The position numbers and the translations under genes are program-made. A stretch of DNA of 64,000 nt from the NCBI RefSeq assembly GCF_003315595.1, contig NZ_QNQU01000004.1, forward strand, positions 124,001-188,000. The letters run 5' to 3'. The notes under the pieces were generated by a model. That model made no database searches and was not told where the DNA came from. It saw only the letters and a program-made list of their open reading frames with translations. This document shows, in pieces, positions 34,978 to 43,684 of the stretch. The stretch's first letter is position 1; every line of letters begins with the position of its first letter. The stretch is from Pedobacter miscanthi (GTDB taxonomy: Bacteria > Bacteroidota > Bacteroidia > Sphingobacteriales > Sphingobacteriaceae).

Positions 34978-35940
34978 TTAATTAATTAAATGAGATATTA
35001 TTTTTTTTCGATGTAAAAGAAATGTTTTTCTATTCCTTAACCGGAATTTAAACCAGGCAAAAAACACTAGAACAAGATTATCTTCTTTTTTTAAGAGATT
35101 TAAACCTGAAAAAAAGAGCCTGAATTCTTTTCGGATTAAAAGCACAACTATTCTTTGAAAGTAATGAATTAGAATTAGCTCGCGTTTAGTTTTTCGTTTT
35201 ACTTCTGAGCTTACTTTCGCCAAATCAAATAACATGTTGGTAATATTAATTCCTTCAACAACAGAGGCATAATTGCTTGCTGCTTTATGCGAAACCTGGT
35301 TTGGATGATTCCGGATGCTTGTAAGCTTTTTAGGGATAAATCCTATACTATGGTTTTTAGCTATCCTAGTCCATAAATCAAAATCTCCTGAATGGACTAA
35401 ATTTTTTTTAAAAAAATAGTCATTGCCGATTTTATCCCTATTTATTGCAACTTGCGAAATGCTACCTGCCAAACAACCATAACTCAATGAATATTTTGCA
35501 TATAATTTATTATCCAATATTGCAGGTGTTGCATCATATTCCCACTCTTGGGTAACTTCCCCTTTTTCATTGATATAATCACCACTACAGTACGACATAC
35601 CTATTGATGGGTTTTTGGTATAAAAATTTATGGTTTCCGAAAGGCAATTTGGATGCATTACATCATCATGACTCCAAAAATGAGCAATTTTTCCTTTAGA
35701 TTTTTTGAGTAAGAAATTGAAATTTCCAAATTGACCAAGTGATTTTTTTTGACTGAAAAGAGTAATTCGCTTATCTGCGTAAGAGTTAATGATTTGAATG
35801 GTATTATCGGTTGAATTATCATCACTGATTAACAATTCAAATGCCTGGTAATCTTGGTTAAGAACAGAATCAATTGATGCTCTAATAAATTGGGCACCGT
35901 TCTTTACTGCCAATAATACGGAAATACTTATTTCATCCAT
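34978..35940 (-). CDS. Family 2 glycosyltransferase
   Basis: 320 aa, inverting GT-A enzyme. Opening ISVLLAVKNGAQFIRASIDSVLNQDY is the classical GT2 nucleotide site; the metal motif is atypical, SHDDVM in HFWSHDDVMHPNCL rather than D-x-D. The C-terminal third is Lys/Arg-rich and helical. It is 12 bp before the Wzy-like gene on the transcript and overlaps the GT4 gene before it by 8 bp. Confidence 0.87.
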   Translation of the reverse strand: MDEISISVLLAVKNGAQFIRASIDSVLNQDYQAFELLISDDNSTDNTIQIINSYADKRITLFSQKKSLGQFGNFNFLLKKSKGKIAHFWSHDDVMHPNCLSETINFYTKNPSIGMSYCSGDYINEKGEVTQEWEYDATPAILDNKLYAKYSLSYGCLAGSISQVAINRDKIGNDYFFKKNLVHSGDFDLWTRIAKNHSIGFIPKKLTSIRNHPNQVSHKAASNYASVVEGINITNMLFDLAKVSSEVKRKTKRELILIHYFQRIVVLLIRKEFRLFFSGLNLLKKEDNLVLVFFAWFKFRLRNRKTFLLHRKKIISHLIN

Positions 35941-37072
35941 TTAACATATTTACTAACACTGCAACCTGATTATTGAAATTCCAGTTTTCAATTTTTTTCC
36001 CTGATATTTCTCCCATTACTTTAAGATCGTTATTGATCAGTACCTGTAAACTACTAAGTAAGCTTTGTTCATTAATATCAAAGATCAGTCCATTGGATGC
36101 ATCAACAAGATCAATTGCGCAACCAACTTTATCTGAAATCAAAATAGCTTTTCCAGCCGCCATTGCTTCATTCACTGCCAAACCCCAGGTTTCTCCCGGC
36201 CCTCTAGATGGCAAACAATATAAATTACAAGCCTGATATATGGCAGGCATTTTAGTTTGGTTCTGAAAATCGAGAAAATGTACATTCCTTATTTTCTGGT
36301 CGGAAGCCGTGGATTTAAGTGGTTTTTCCAACTCACCATTTCCAACAAATAATAGATGGACATCTTTTCTATTGAGTTGTTTAAATGCTTCCAATAATAA
36401 ATCGGGCGATTTTTTACTTTCTAATTTGCCCGCGAAAAGTATTAGTGTTTCATCTAGGTTTATTCCTAACTTATTTCTGATCGTTAAGGCCTCATTTTTT
36501 CTATCTGTTCCGAAACGGATATTATCTACAGCATGTGGGACAAAAATGAGTTTGTTCTCTTTTAGCCCAAATGTTTTAAAATAGGCTTTATTTGCCTTAC
36601 CTACATAAAATGCAATATCAATGTTTTTATATACTAAAGTTAAGATGGCTTTTCTGATTTTTCTTTTAATCCAGGGTTGGTTATCGATTAACGTACTATC
36701 ACCCCTAAACCAAACGGGAATCTTTCCTTTAAAATGCCAAATTATAGATAAGTGACTAAAATAACTCCAGCCATACACCAGTAAAGCATCCGGGGAAAAG
36801 GCCTTAATCAACTTTATTATTTTGGGGTTTTTAATACCCATAAAATTTTGTGAACCAGGTTTTTTAGCGGTGTTTTCTATAAATTCATGATCGTATCCCT
36901 CCAGTAAATCAATATCCCATATCACATTCTGCTTAAATCCCGGATCGTAATTTATATTTTCGGTAGTACCCAGGGTATAAAAAACTTTCAGTTCGCATTG
37001 CTGTGCCAACAGTTTAAATACTGGAGCATAATATTGTATAGGATGACTGATAATAATGGCTAGCTTTTTCAA
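35933..37072 (-). CDS. Family 4 glycosyltransferase
   Basis: 379 aa, GT-B. N-terminus LAIIISHPIQYYAPVFKLLAQ; donor half LILFAGKLESKKSPDLLLEAF, then the E-x7-E motif GETWGLAVNEAMAAGKAIL (about 300-315). The HPIQYYAP opening is typical of WbuB-unlike GT4 enzymes of Bacteroidota capsules. It overlaps its neighbours by 4 and 8 bp. Substrate unknown. Confidence 0.9.
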   Translation of the reverse strand: MKKLAIIISHPIQYYAPVFKLLAQQCELKVFYTLGTTENINYDPGFKQNVIWDIDLLEGYDHEFIENTAKKPGSQNFMGIKNPKIIKLIKAFSPDALLVYGWSYFSHLSIIWHFKGKIPVWFRGDSTLIDNQPWIKRKIRKAILTLVYKNIDIAFYVGKANKAYFKTFGLKENKLIFVPHAVDNIRFGTDRKNEALTIRNKLGINLDETLILFAGKLESKKSPDLLLEAFKQLNRKDVHLLFVGNGELEKPLKSTASDQKIRNVHFLDFQNQTKMPAIYQACNLYCLPSRGPGETWGLAVNEAMAAGKAILISDKVGCAIDLVDASNGLIFDINEQSLLSSLQVLINNDLKVMGEISGKKIENWNFNNQVAVLVNMLNG

Positions 37073-38346
37073 ATTCCGGAAATTACTTTTTCAAATAAAC
37101 TGCATTGAAGCTTTGTCATTTGCAGCGCTTCAAAAATATATTGATAATCTTCAGGCAATTTGTTCGCAATGGAATAAATAAATCTGCTAAAGCTATCGTC
37201 TATTTCTGCCTGGTTATCCTCAAGGTTTTGAAGCGTTACATTTTTATATTTTATTAATATCAGGTTTGCTGGGCTTTGGCTATGTAAGAGTGAGAATATT
37301 TTCTTTTGTGTATACAGGTAATTATAAATTTTGGATCCTATGTAATTGGGATCGTCTGAGCCAGCCATTAATAAAGCATCACTATTTTTAACGTGCTGAA
37401 TGGCATTATAGTAAGTTAAGCGATCGGTTACTTCTATCACATACTTTTCGATACCCAGCCTTTGAGCGAGCGGGGCAACACTGGGTACTCCCTTACCGTT
37501 GGGCGAATAGCTTGTTCCGAGGAAATACAGTTCGATGTTTTCGTGAAAAGATGAGTTGTTATCTATGAAAGATTTGAATGCCTTTAAAATTTTTACGATA
37601 CTTTCTTTCATAATACTACCTACAGCACCAACATAAACAATTTTAATTTTTTTGTTTTTCTTAAAGAAAGAGGTAAAAGCTGCCTGGTGCTTTTGTGCTA
37701 TTTCGAAGTCGTATTGTGAAGTACTAAATTGAATTATAGATGAAGGAATATCTGCCAGTTCTGGATACCTGGTAACCAGTTCATCAATATATTCTTGATT
37801 TACGGCTATCAGGCCGCTTACTTTCTTCAGGGCAATAGGTTCTAAAAACTTATTTAACCGGTAAGAAAACCAATATTTTGGAGGCCTTTCACTTTTGGGT
37901 TTATGCTTGTAATAATCCGTATGCCATGGGTCCTGAAAATCAATAATGTATGGAATATGAAACCTTCGCTTCCAATAAGGTCCTAAAGCACAGATGGGGA
38001 ATTGCGTAGTAGAAAAATAGATTAAATCAAATTTTTGCTTAGCGAGTAAATTGTTTATAAAACGGAGATAAAACCACAGTGAGCGGAGCGCTATGCTTCC
38101 CAGCCCAATTTGGGCTGTCCATTTTTTTGAGAAAGCGTTTACCTGATACACATGTATTTCATCAGGGATGCTTTCATATAACAGTTCGTCTTTTACTAAA
38201 TCAGAATTAACTGGGTTAACTGTAACTACATGAACATCCCATCCAAAATTTTTAAAGTATGGCAAACTCATTCTCACGCGATGGCTGTCTGCAGCATTTG
38301 TAGGTGCAAAATAAGGTGAAATGATCAGAACTTTTTTCAAAGACAA
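37069..38346 (-). CDS. Glycosyltransferase, GT4-like fold
   Basis: 425 aa. GT-B type opening VLIISPYFAPTNAADSHRVRMSL and an N-terminal domain with FHIPYIIDFQDPWHTDYY. The donor half has KIVYVGAVGSIMKESIVKIL but the usual E-x7-E is weak, reading GSKIYNYLYTQKKIFSLL. This resembles WcaI-like or WfgS-like glycosyltransferases that lack a canonical EX7E. It overlaps the next GT4 gene by 4 bp and follows the previous gene by 10 bp. Confidence 0.82.
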   Translation of the reverse strand: MSLKKVLIISPYFAPTNAADSHRVRMSLPYFKNFGWDVHVVTVNPVNSDLVKDELLYESIPDEIHVYQVNAFSKKWTAQIGLGSIALRSLWFYLRFINNLLAKQKFDLIYFSTTQFPICALGPYWKRRFHIPYIIDFQDPWHTDYYKHKPKSERPPKYWFSYRLNKFLEPIALKKVSGLIAVNQEYIDELVTRYPELADIPSSIIQFSTSQYDFEIAQKHQAAFTSFFKKNKKIKIVYVGAVGSIMKESIVKILKAFKSFIDNNSSFHENIELYFLGTSYSPNGKGVPSVAPLAQRLGIEKYVIEVTDRLTYYNAIQHVKNSDALLMAGSDDPNYIGSKIYNYLYTQKKIFSLLHSQSPANLILIKYKNVTLQNLEDNQAEIDDSFSRFIYSIANKLPEDYQYIFEALQMTKLQCSLFEKVISGI

Positions 38347-38356
38347 AATTCTTTCT

Positions 38357-39640
38357 TTAAGGGTTTAAGTGATTTTGATATCTTTCTGAGATACTCTTGA
38401 TCAATAGTGCTCTGTAATCGCTCCATTGATATTTTTTTGCTTTTTCCAATATCAACCTGCTCATTTCTGGGAGTATAGTTTTGTTCTGTTTTATCCACAA
38501 CATCTTTTTCGCCAACTGGTCGGCATTACCTGCTTCAACTAAAAAACCATCAACATCATTATCTATTAAATCATAACCTGCCGAATTGTTTGTGGTTAAT
38601 ACGGTTAAACCATTCGCCATGGCTTCGGTAATTACCATTCCAAAGCCATCTGCTAAGGTTGGGAAGACCAATAGATCTGCATTTTCATATAATTCATTTA
38701 AATCTGATTTACCTAAAAAACCTTTAAATTCAATGTTTAGCGGCAAATTTTCTGTGAATTCTTTTGGAAGGGAGTTACTTCCTGCAAGAATTAACCTGGC
38801 GTCGGCACAATCAGCAAAATATTTTCTCCATACCTCTAATAAAATGTGTGTACCTTTTCTAATGCTTAGCGAACCGATACAAATAAAAATAAACTGTTTT
38901 TTTTCTTCATTTTTGGAATGGGTATCCGAAATCACGGGATAAGCCAAAGGGATTTTTAAGATTTTATTTTCATCAACTCCAGCATTGATTAGCGTTTTTA
39001 AGGTGAAAGTAGAATTACAGATAATTAAGTCGGCTAATTCACATTCTTTTTGTTTCCTTTTGTTGCGTTTTGAAAAAAGTTTTCCCGAAATGTGCTCATT
39101 ATATTCCGATTTTAACAAAGGGTACTGTTTAAATTGCTCATTCAATAAAGCTTCGTAAAACGAATAATGTTGGCTTGTCTGCTCCAATATTTTAAAACAA
39201 TTAATCTGTTGTGCCCTTTCGAATGTGCTTAAGGCAGCATGTTCGTAACAATGAACAATTTTGACACTATGGTTTAATTTTCTGGCAACCCATTTGTCGA
39301 AATTTAACTCGGCCCATTCCCAAATAATATCAGCAGATTTTAGCGAAAGAAATCTAACCGCAAGTAATCTGCAGACTTCTTTCCAGGGGTATAATTTAAT
39401 TTTATGATCAGGAACATCAGTAAAAAATCTATTTTTCAATCTCTTTTTTATGAAAGGAAAGATTTTAAGCAATAAATTTACATAACTGTTAGCAGGATGG
39501 AATGCAACAGTTGTACACATGAATTTTAAATAATTTTCCTGATTATAGGCCTTTATGGTTTCGGTACTGAATTTGCCGATACCTGGTGAGGCATGTACCA
39601 CAGCATTGATTATTGAAGTTGTTTCTGCTTTTTTAATCAA
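38357..39640 (-). CDS. Family 4 glycosyltransferase
   Basis: 427 aa, GT-B. The N-terminal half is longer than usual and includes WEWAELNFDKWVARKLNHSV. Donor half: FIFICIGSLSIRKGTHILLEV and LVFPTLADGFGMVITEAMANGLTVL, with the Asp-x7-Glu variant of the E-x7-E motif (about 335-345). It overlaps the previous gene by 8 bp. A retaining transfer in repeat-unit assembly is inferred from context. Confidence 0.9.
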   Translation of the reverse strand: MIKKAETTSIINAVVHASPGIGKFSTETIKAYNQENYLKFMCTTVAFHPANSYVNLLLKIFPFIKKRLKNRFFTDVPDHKIKLYPWKEVCRLLAVRFLSLKSADIIWEWAELNFDKWVARKLNHSVKIVHCYEHAALSTFERAQQINCFKILEQTSQHYSFYEALLNEQFKQYPLLKSEYNEHISGKLFSKRNKRKQKECELADLIICNSTFTLKTLINAGVDENKILKIPLAYPVISDTHSKNEEKKQFIFICIGSLSIRKGTHILLEVWRKYFADCADARLILAGSNSLPKEFTENLPLNIEFKGFLGKSDLNELYENADLLVFPTLADGFGMVITEAMANGLTVLTTNNSAGYDLIDNDVDGFLVEAGNADQLAKKMLWIKQNKTILPEMSRLILEKAKKYQWSDYRALLIKSISERYQNHLNP

Positions 39641-40832
39641 GATCTATTTGCTTTATGGTTTCAATTAATTTTTTTTGTTCAAATTTCCAATTGAATGTGT
39701 GTGTCGCGGCTAAGACTGCTGCTTTTTTAGCAAATTCTAAGCATTTTCTATCTTTTTGCCAATTTTGTAAATTCATCAAATCAGTATCTTGATCTAAAAT
39801 GAAACCTGCACTGGGACATTGTTGCATTACCCATTTTTGTCCTATTGTGGCAGTCGCTATAATGGCAAGCCCTGCATCTAGGTATTGAAAAATTTTATTT
39901 GTTATACAAAGATTACGGTTATTAGGTACACTGTTTTCCAGTGCTAATCCAACATCAAATTTCTGTAGCCAGGAATTTAATTCATAAGAAGAACATTGGG
40001 GATAAAAGAAAATTTTTTTTCTCCATTCGTCTGATAAATCTTTCAAGATTTCCGCTTTTGTTTCATTGCTGCAAGAACCTCTCAGATGAACCTCATATTC
40101 AGATGCGTTAAAGTTTGCTAATTTGAGTAGAAATTCTGCTAAACCCCTGTTAGTCCCAATCGTTTGTGAGAACCAAACTAATTTTATTAATTTTTGATCC
40201 TCATTGGTCTCGATTTTCTTATTTTCTTTTTCAAAATAGTTGTTTAATGTAATTACTTTTTTAGTTGGAAAATTCTCTTGATAGCATTTACCAATAAATG
40301 GGCTTGCTGCGCTGATGTAGCTGGCATTAACAAGGTATTTGTCTTCTATAATTTTAGCAGATTGGTTTTGCCTTTTATCTGTACTTTCTTCACGGTGATA
40401 ATCTTCGGCATCAAAGGCAAACTTTGACTGGTTGAATTTTGCTGCCCATTGTACTATTGGTAATGCCTGGATCGTATGGGCAATATATAAATCTGCTTTT
40501 TCTTTTTTGAGTATATACTTAAATTCAGGAAACAATACGTTTTCGGTTAAATATGATAATGGGTTTATTGAAATCCAGATTTTACGCAATAAACGTTTAA
40601 TGTTTAATATTTTTCCCCTCAATGTCGACTTATCACAATTAATGAGTTTAATATCTGCTTGATGTAAGTCTTTAATAATATCTTTATCAAAATGTTTAAG
40701 ATAAGCAAGTTGTTGTAAAGAAATTATTTTGACATTAAAATTGGCTTTTAAAAGAGATTTGGCCTCTTTTACTAACCTGGGATTAGATGTTAGATGTGCA
40801 GTAGTAACTAATACTATTTTTTTTTTCTCCAA
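39633..40832 (-). CDS. Glycosyltransferase, GT4-like
   Basis: 399 aa. GT-B-like: opening KIVLVTTAHLTSNPRLVKEAKSLL, then YIAHTIQALPIVQWAAKFNQSKFAFDAEDYH, a block found in GT4 enzymes with the H-x-D-A-E-D signature. Donor half: KLVWFSQTIGTNRGLAEFLLKL and NKIFQYLDAGLAII. The classical E-x7-E is not clear, so the mechanism is less certain. It follows the uncharacterised 251-aa gene after 17 bp. Confidence 0.82.
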   Translation of the reverse strand: MEKKKIVLVTTAHLTSNPRLVKEAKSLLKANFNVKIISLQQLAYLKHFDKDIIKDLHQADIKLINCDKSTLRGKILNIKRLLRKIWISINPLSYLTENVLFPEFKYILKKEKADLYIAHTIQALPIVQWAAKFNQSKFAFDAEDYHREESTDKRQNQSAKIIEDKYLVNASYISAASPFIGKCYQENFPTKKVITLNNYFEKENKKIETNEDQKLIKLVWFSQTIGTNRGLAEFLLKLANFNASEYEVHLRGSCSNETKAEILKDLSDEWRKKIFFYPQCSSYELNSWLQKFDVGLALENSVPNNRNLCITNKIFQYLDAGLAIIATATIGQKWVMQQCPSAGFILDQDTDLMNLQNWQKDRKCLEFAKKAAVLAATHTFNWKFEQKKLIETIKQIDLD

Positions 40833-40849
40833 TTGCCTTTTTTTAATGG

Positions 40850-41605
40850 TTAGGACCCTTTAAGCCGATGTTTGATATTATTCTTTTTTTGGATAAAAAA
40901 AACAAAAACTCTACTCGGCATCTGTTTTAGGTAGTATAAAATGAGTAAATTTTTGAACGTACCGTTATTAAGAAATGTTATCGCTTTAAAATTTATATAA
41001 CGTTGTTTAGAATATCCATCACGTACAGTTGGCCATTGATAAGATGATATATAATGTATTTCATTACTCTTGATAAATTCAAATTCCCAGGGAGAATGTA
41101 GATTTTGATCTATGGCATACTCGCAAAGTCTGAGCAGATAGTCCAACCTCAGAAGTCCAGCGCCTATTTGTGAATAAAAAGGCCACTCTTGAGGGGTTTG
41201 AACAAATTGCTGCCCATTGATACTGATATTATAATTGAAACCATTTTTATAATGGGGATAGTATAGGAAATTCCACTTTCGATGTTTAAATATGCTTTCG
41301 TTTTTTTCTATCGTAAGCTCATCGACCGGTTTTAATGGAATTAAATCATCCAAAATGAGATAAGTAGCTTCGATGTCCGGAAAATCCTTTTGAAATTTAG
41401 TAATTCCTTTATGCAACAGATTGATCCAACTCAATGAATATTCAAACCGATATAATTTTTTGCAATTTAAGATCCGATCACTTTTATCATCACTAATGAT
41501 ATAAACGTCACCATGATTGGGCCACGATTCATCCAAAACCTCTAAAGATGGATTGATAAAATGTTCCATTTTATGATAGGTTAGGAAAATTATTGGAAAG
41601 CTCAT
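40850..41605 (-). CDS. Candidate glycosyltransferase-like protein, not recognised
   Basis: 251 aa with no clear family. It opens FPIIFLTYHKMEHFINPSLEVL, like GT-A enzymes, and has YLILDDLIPLKPVDEL, in which Asp-Asp could be a metal motif. Later HSPWEFEF and PEWPFYSQ-type aromatic patches recall capsule GTs acting on acceptors. The C-terminus is basic and could bind the membrane. It is 1 bp after the GT4 gene at 41607 and inside the operon. A sugar-transfer role is an inference from context and from the DD motif. Confidence 0.6.
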   Translation of the reverse strand: MSFPIIFLTYHKMEHFINPSLEVLDESWPNHGDVYIISDDKSDRILNCKKLYRFEYSLSWINLLHKGITKFQKDFPDIEATYLILDDLIPLKPVDELTIEKNESIFKHRKWNFLYYPHYKNGFNYNISINGQQFVQTPQEWPFYSQIGAGLLRLDYLLRLCEYAIDQNLHSPWEFEFIKSNEIHYISSYQWPTVRDGYSKQRYINFKAITFLNNGTFKNLLILYYLKQMPSRVFVFFIQKKNNIKHRLKGS

Positions 41606-41606
41606 C

Positions 41607-42746
41607 TTAAAATTCGCTAATCTCTTTTATAAGGCGTTTTTTATTATTATAAAGCTTTATATCAAAACCCTTATTTTTCCAAATATGCATATCGCCCAAA
41701 TTGTTAGCCAATACCGGAATATTATTTTCCAACGCTTCAAAAAGCACAAATGGCCCCGTTTCGTACGTGATTGATGGAATGATGAGTAAATCTATTTTTT
41801 GATAAAATTCAATTATCTTTTCTGGCAGTAAATTTGTTTCCCAATGAATATTTGCATTTCTTATTGTTGATTTTTTAAGTTTTTCAAAATATGGAAGTTC
41901 ATTTATAATACCGGCAATGTGAAGGTTTAAATCTTGCCTGTTGGCAGCCTTGAAAGAATTGATCAAAATATCTAATCCTTTCTCATGGCTTATTCTTCCT
42001 ACGAAACCAATATTTCTGATCTCTTTGTTTCCTGCATTTTTTGGAAACAGTTTTTTATCCAGCACTTGGCTCGTTAATGAAAGTTTCTTAGAATAAAAAC
42101 CATTGGCGATAAAAATTTCTTTCTGCCAGTTCGTGAACAGGTATATTTTATCGCAAAGTTGATTAAGTATGCGAATACTTTCTCTTTTTCTATCTACCGC
42201 CCCGGCAATATTAATTGGATAACCGACATAATTAATAACTCTCCCTAACAATTGACTTAAAGGTTTATTAATACCCTTTTTACTAATGTAGCAGGCAGTA
42301 CATTTATGTTTTTTAATCAAGCCATCACACGCCTTTTGCCCAAATTGCATTAAATCTCCATGTATACAGGTAATACCGGGCACATGTGCACTAAAATGTA
42401 TCTGGCTACCCAGCTTTTTAGCTTCGGTAATATGGAAAGTATTGAAGGCAGGGGTAAGGGTATGGAAATGGATTAAATCGTATTGATTGTTTCTGATTAG
42501 ATTTCTAAAGTCTTTTACATTATTAGGGGCTTTTATTCCAAATAAAATATCCGGATCATCAGATAGTTCATCGGGGATATAATACACCTTTATTCCTATA
42601 TATTCTGTTGGAGCTGATTCGCCAGTGGTAATCACATGTACTTCGTTATTTTCGGATAACAAATTTTTAGCGAGGTTTAAAACATATTTTTCAGTTCCGC
42701 CAGTACTGGTGGGATAGAAATAAGCTGTTACCAAAGCTATTCTCAT
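41607..42746 (-). CDS. Family 4 glycosyltransferase
   Basis: 379 aa, GT-B. Opening RIALVTAYFYPTSTGGTEKYVLNLAKNLL with the GGTEK loop for nucleotide-sugar contact. A Cys-rich patch, HGDLMQFGQKACDGLIKKHKCTACY, lies mid-protein and is typical of a GT4 subgroup. Donor half: NIGFVGRISHEKGLDILINSF and ETGPFVLFEALENNIPVL (E-x7-E, about 335-344). It overlaps the preceding GT2 gene by 4 bp. Confidence 0.9.
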   Translation of the reverse strand: MRIALVTAYFYPTSTGGTEKYVLNLAKNLLSENNEVHVITTGESAPTEYIGIKVYYIPDELSDDPDILFGIKAPNNVKDFRNLIRNNQYDLIHFHTLTPAFNTFHITEAKKLGSQIHFSAHVPGITCIHGDLMQFGQKACDGLIKKHKCTACYISKKGINKPLSQLLGRVINYVGYPINIAGAVDRKRESIRILNQLCDKIYLFTNWQKEIFIANGFYSKKLSLTSQVLDKKLFPKNAGNKEIRNIGFVGRISHEKGLDILINSFKAANRQDLNLHIAGIINELPYFEKLKKSTIRNANIHWETNLLPEKIIEFYQKIDLLIIPSITYETGPFVLFEALENNIPVLANNLGDMHIWKNKGFDIKLYNNKKRLIKEISEF

Positions 42747-43684
42747 GAATTAAACATTCTTTTCATTCCTGCTATTATTTCAGCATTCCGGTAACCAATA
42801 ATTCTGGATAAAGTTCTTAATAACCCTTTTTCCGGTGGGAGGTAATGAGGTACAATAGTAAGCAATAACTGAATTGCCTCTTGAGCTAAATTCTTATCCA
42901 GTACGGTAAGCCGGTTAATGCAATGCCTCAATGATTGGATAATGGCCTGTTTTTTATCTGGCCTATCGATATAATCTTTTTCCCATATCTGATGGATTTC
43001 TTTTGTATTTTCAAACAGATCCTTTACAAAATTGGCATCACTTTTCTGAGACAATGATTGGGATTGAGCAGTTCTGTATTGCGCCATTATGCCAGGAGTA
43101 TATTCAAAAGTGGCTTTTAATATTGCGGCATCTAAAAAGTAACGGGCATCTTGGATAATAGGGAGATTTTCTTTCCATTCCAGTTTCGAGCAAACCCTCC
43201 GTGAATATAAAATGGCCGCAGGCGGACACCAGAAATCGGTGAAAATCGAAATTTCTAAATCCGGCTTCATTTCACGTACAATAGCTTCTGTTACTAAAAG
43301 TTGGCTATCCTGAGTGATGAATTTTTGCCAATCGCCATAAGCTACATCGGCATTTGTGCTTAACAGCGCGTTAAGCTGTTTCTCTATTTTATTAAATATC
43401 AGTAGGTCATCTGCATCAAGGTATTGGATATAATCTCCCGATGCATGATTAAACCCTAATTTTCTGGCGTGGCTAACTCCCTTATTCTCCGTTGAAATTA
43501 TTTTAAGAATTTTAGGGTAATTTTCTAATAAAGATAATGTATTATCTGTAGATCCGTCATTTATAACAACAACCTCTAAATCCAGGTAAGTTTGCGCATA
43601 AACCGAATTCAGCGTTTCAATAATGGTATCGGCTGCATTATAAGCAGGGATAATAACCGAAACTAATTTATTTTCTTTAACCAA
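42743..43684 (-). CDS. Family 2 glycosyltransferase
   Basis: 313 aa, inverting GT-A. Opening LVSVIIPAYNAADTIIETLNSVYAQTY; metal motif YLDADDLL (about 93-100). GDWQKFITQD and PIIQDARYFLDAAIL are the later GT2 blocks. The first 22 bp overlap the 3' end of the fusion gene before it. Linkage and donor are unknown. Confidence 0.9.
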   Translation of the reverse strand: MVKENKLVSVIIPAYNAADTIIETLNSVYAQTYLDLEVVVINDGSTDNTLSLLENYPKILKIISTENKGVSHARKLGFNHASGDYIQYLDADDLLIFNKIEKQLNALLSTNADVAYGDWQKFITQDSQLLVTEAIVREMKPDLEISIFTDFWCPPAAILYSRRVCSKLEWKENLPIIQDARYFLDAAILKATFEYTPGIMAQYRTAQSQSLSQKSDANFVKDLFENTKEIHQIWEKDYIDRPDKKQAIIQSLRHCINRLTVLDKNLAQEAIQLLLTIVPHYLPPEKGLLRTLSRIIGYRNAEIIAGMKRMFNS

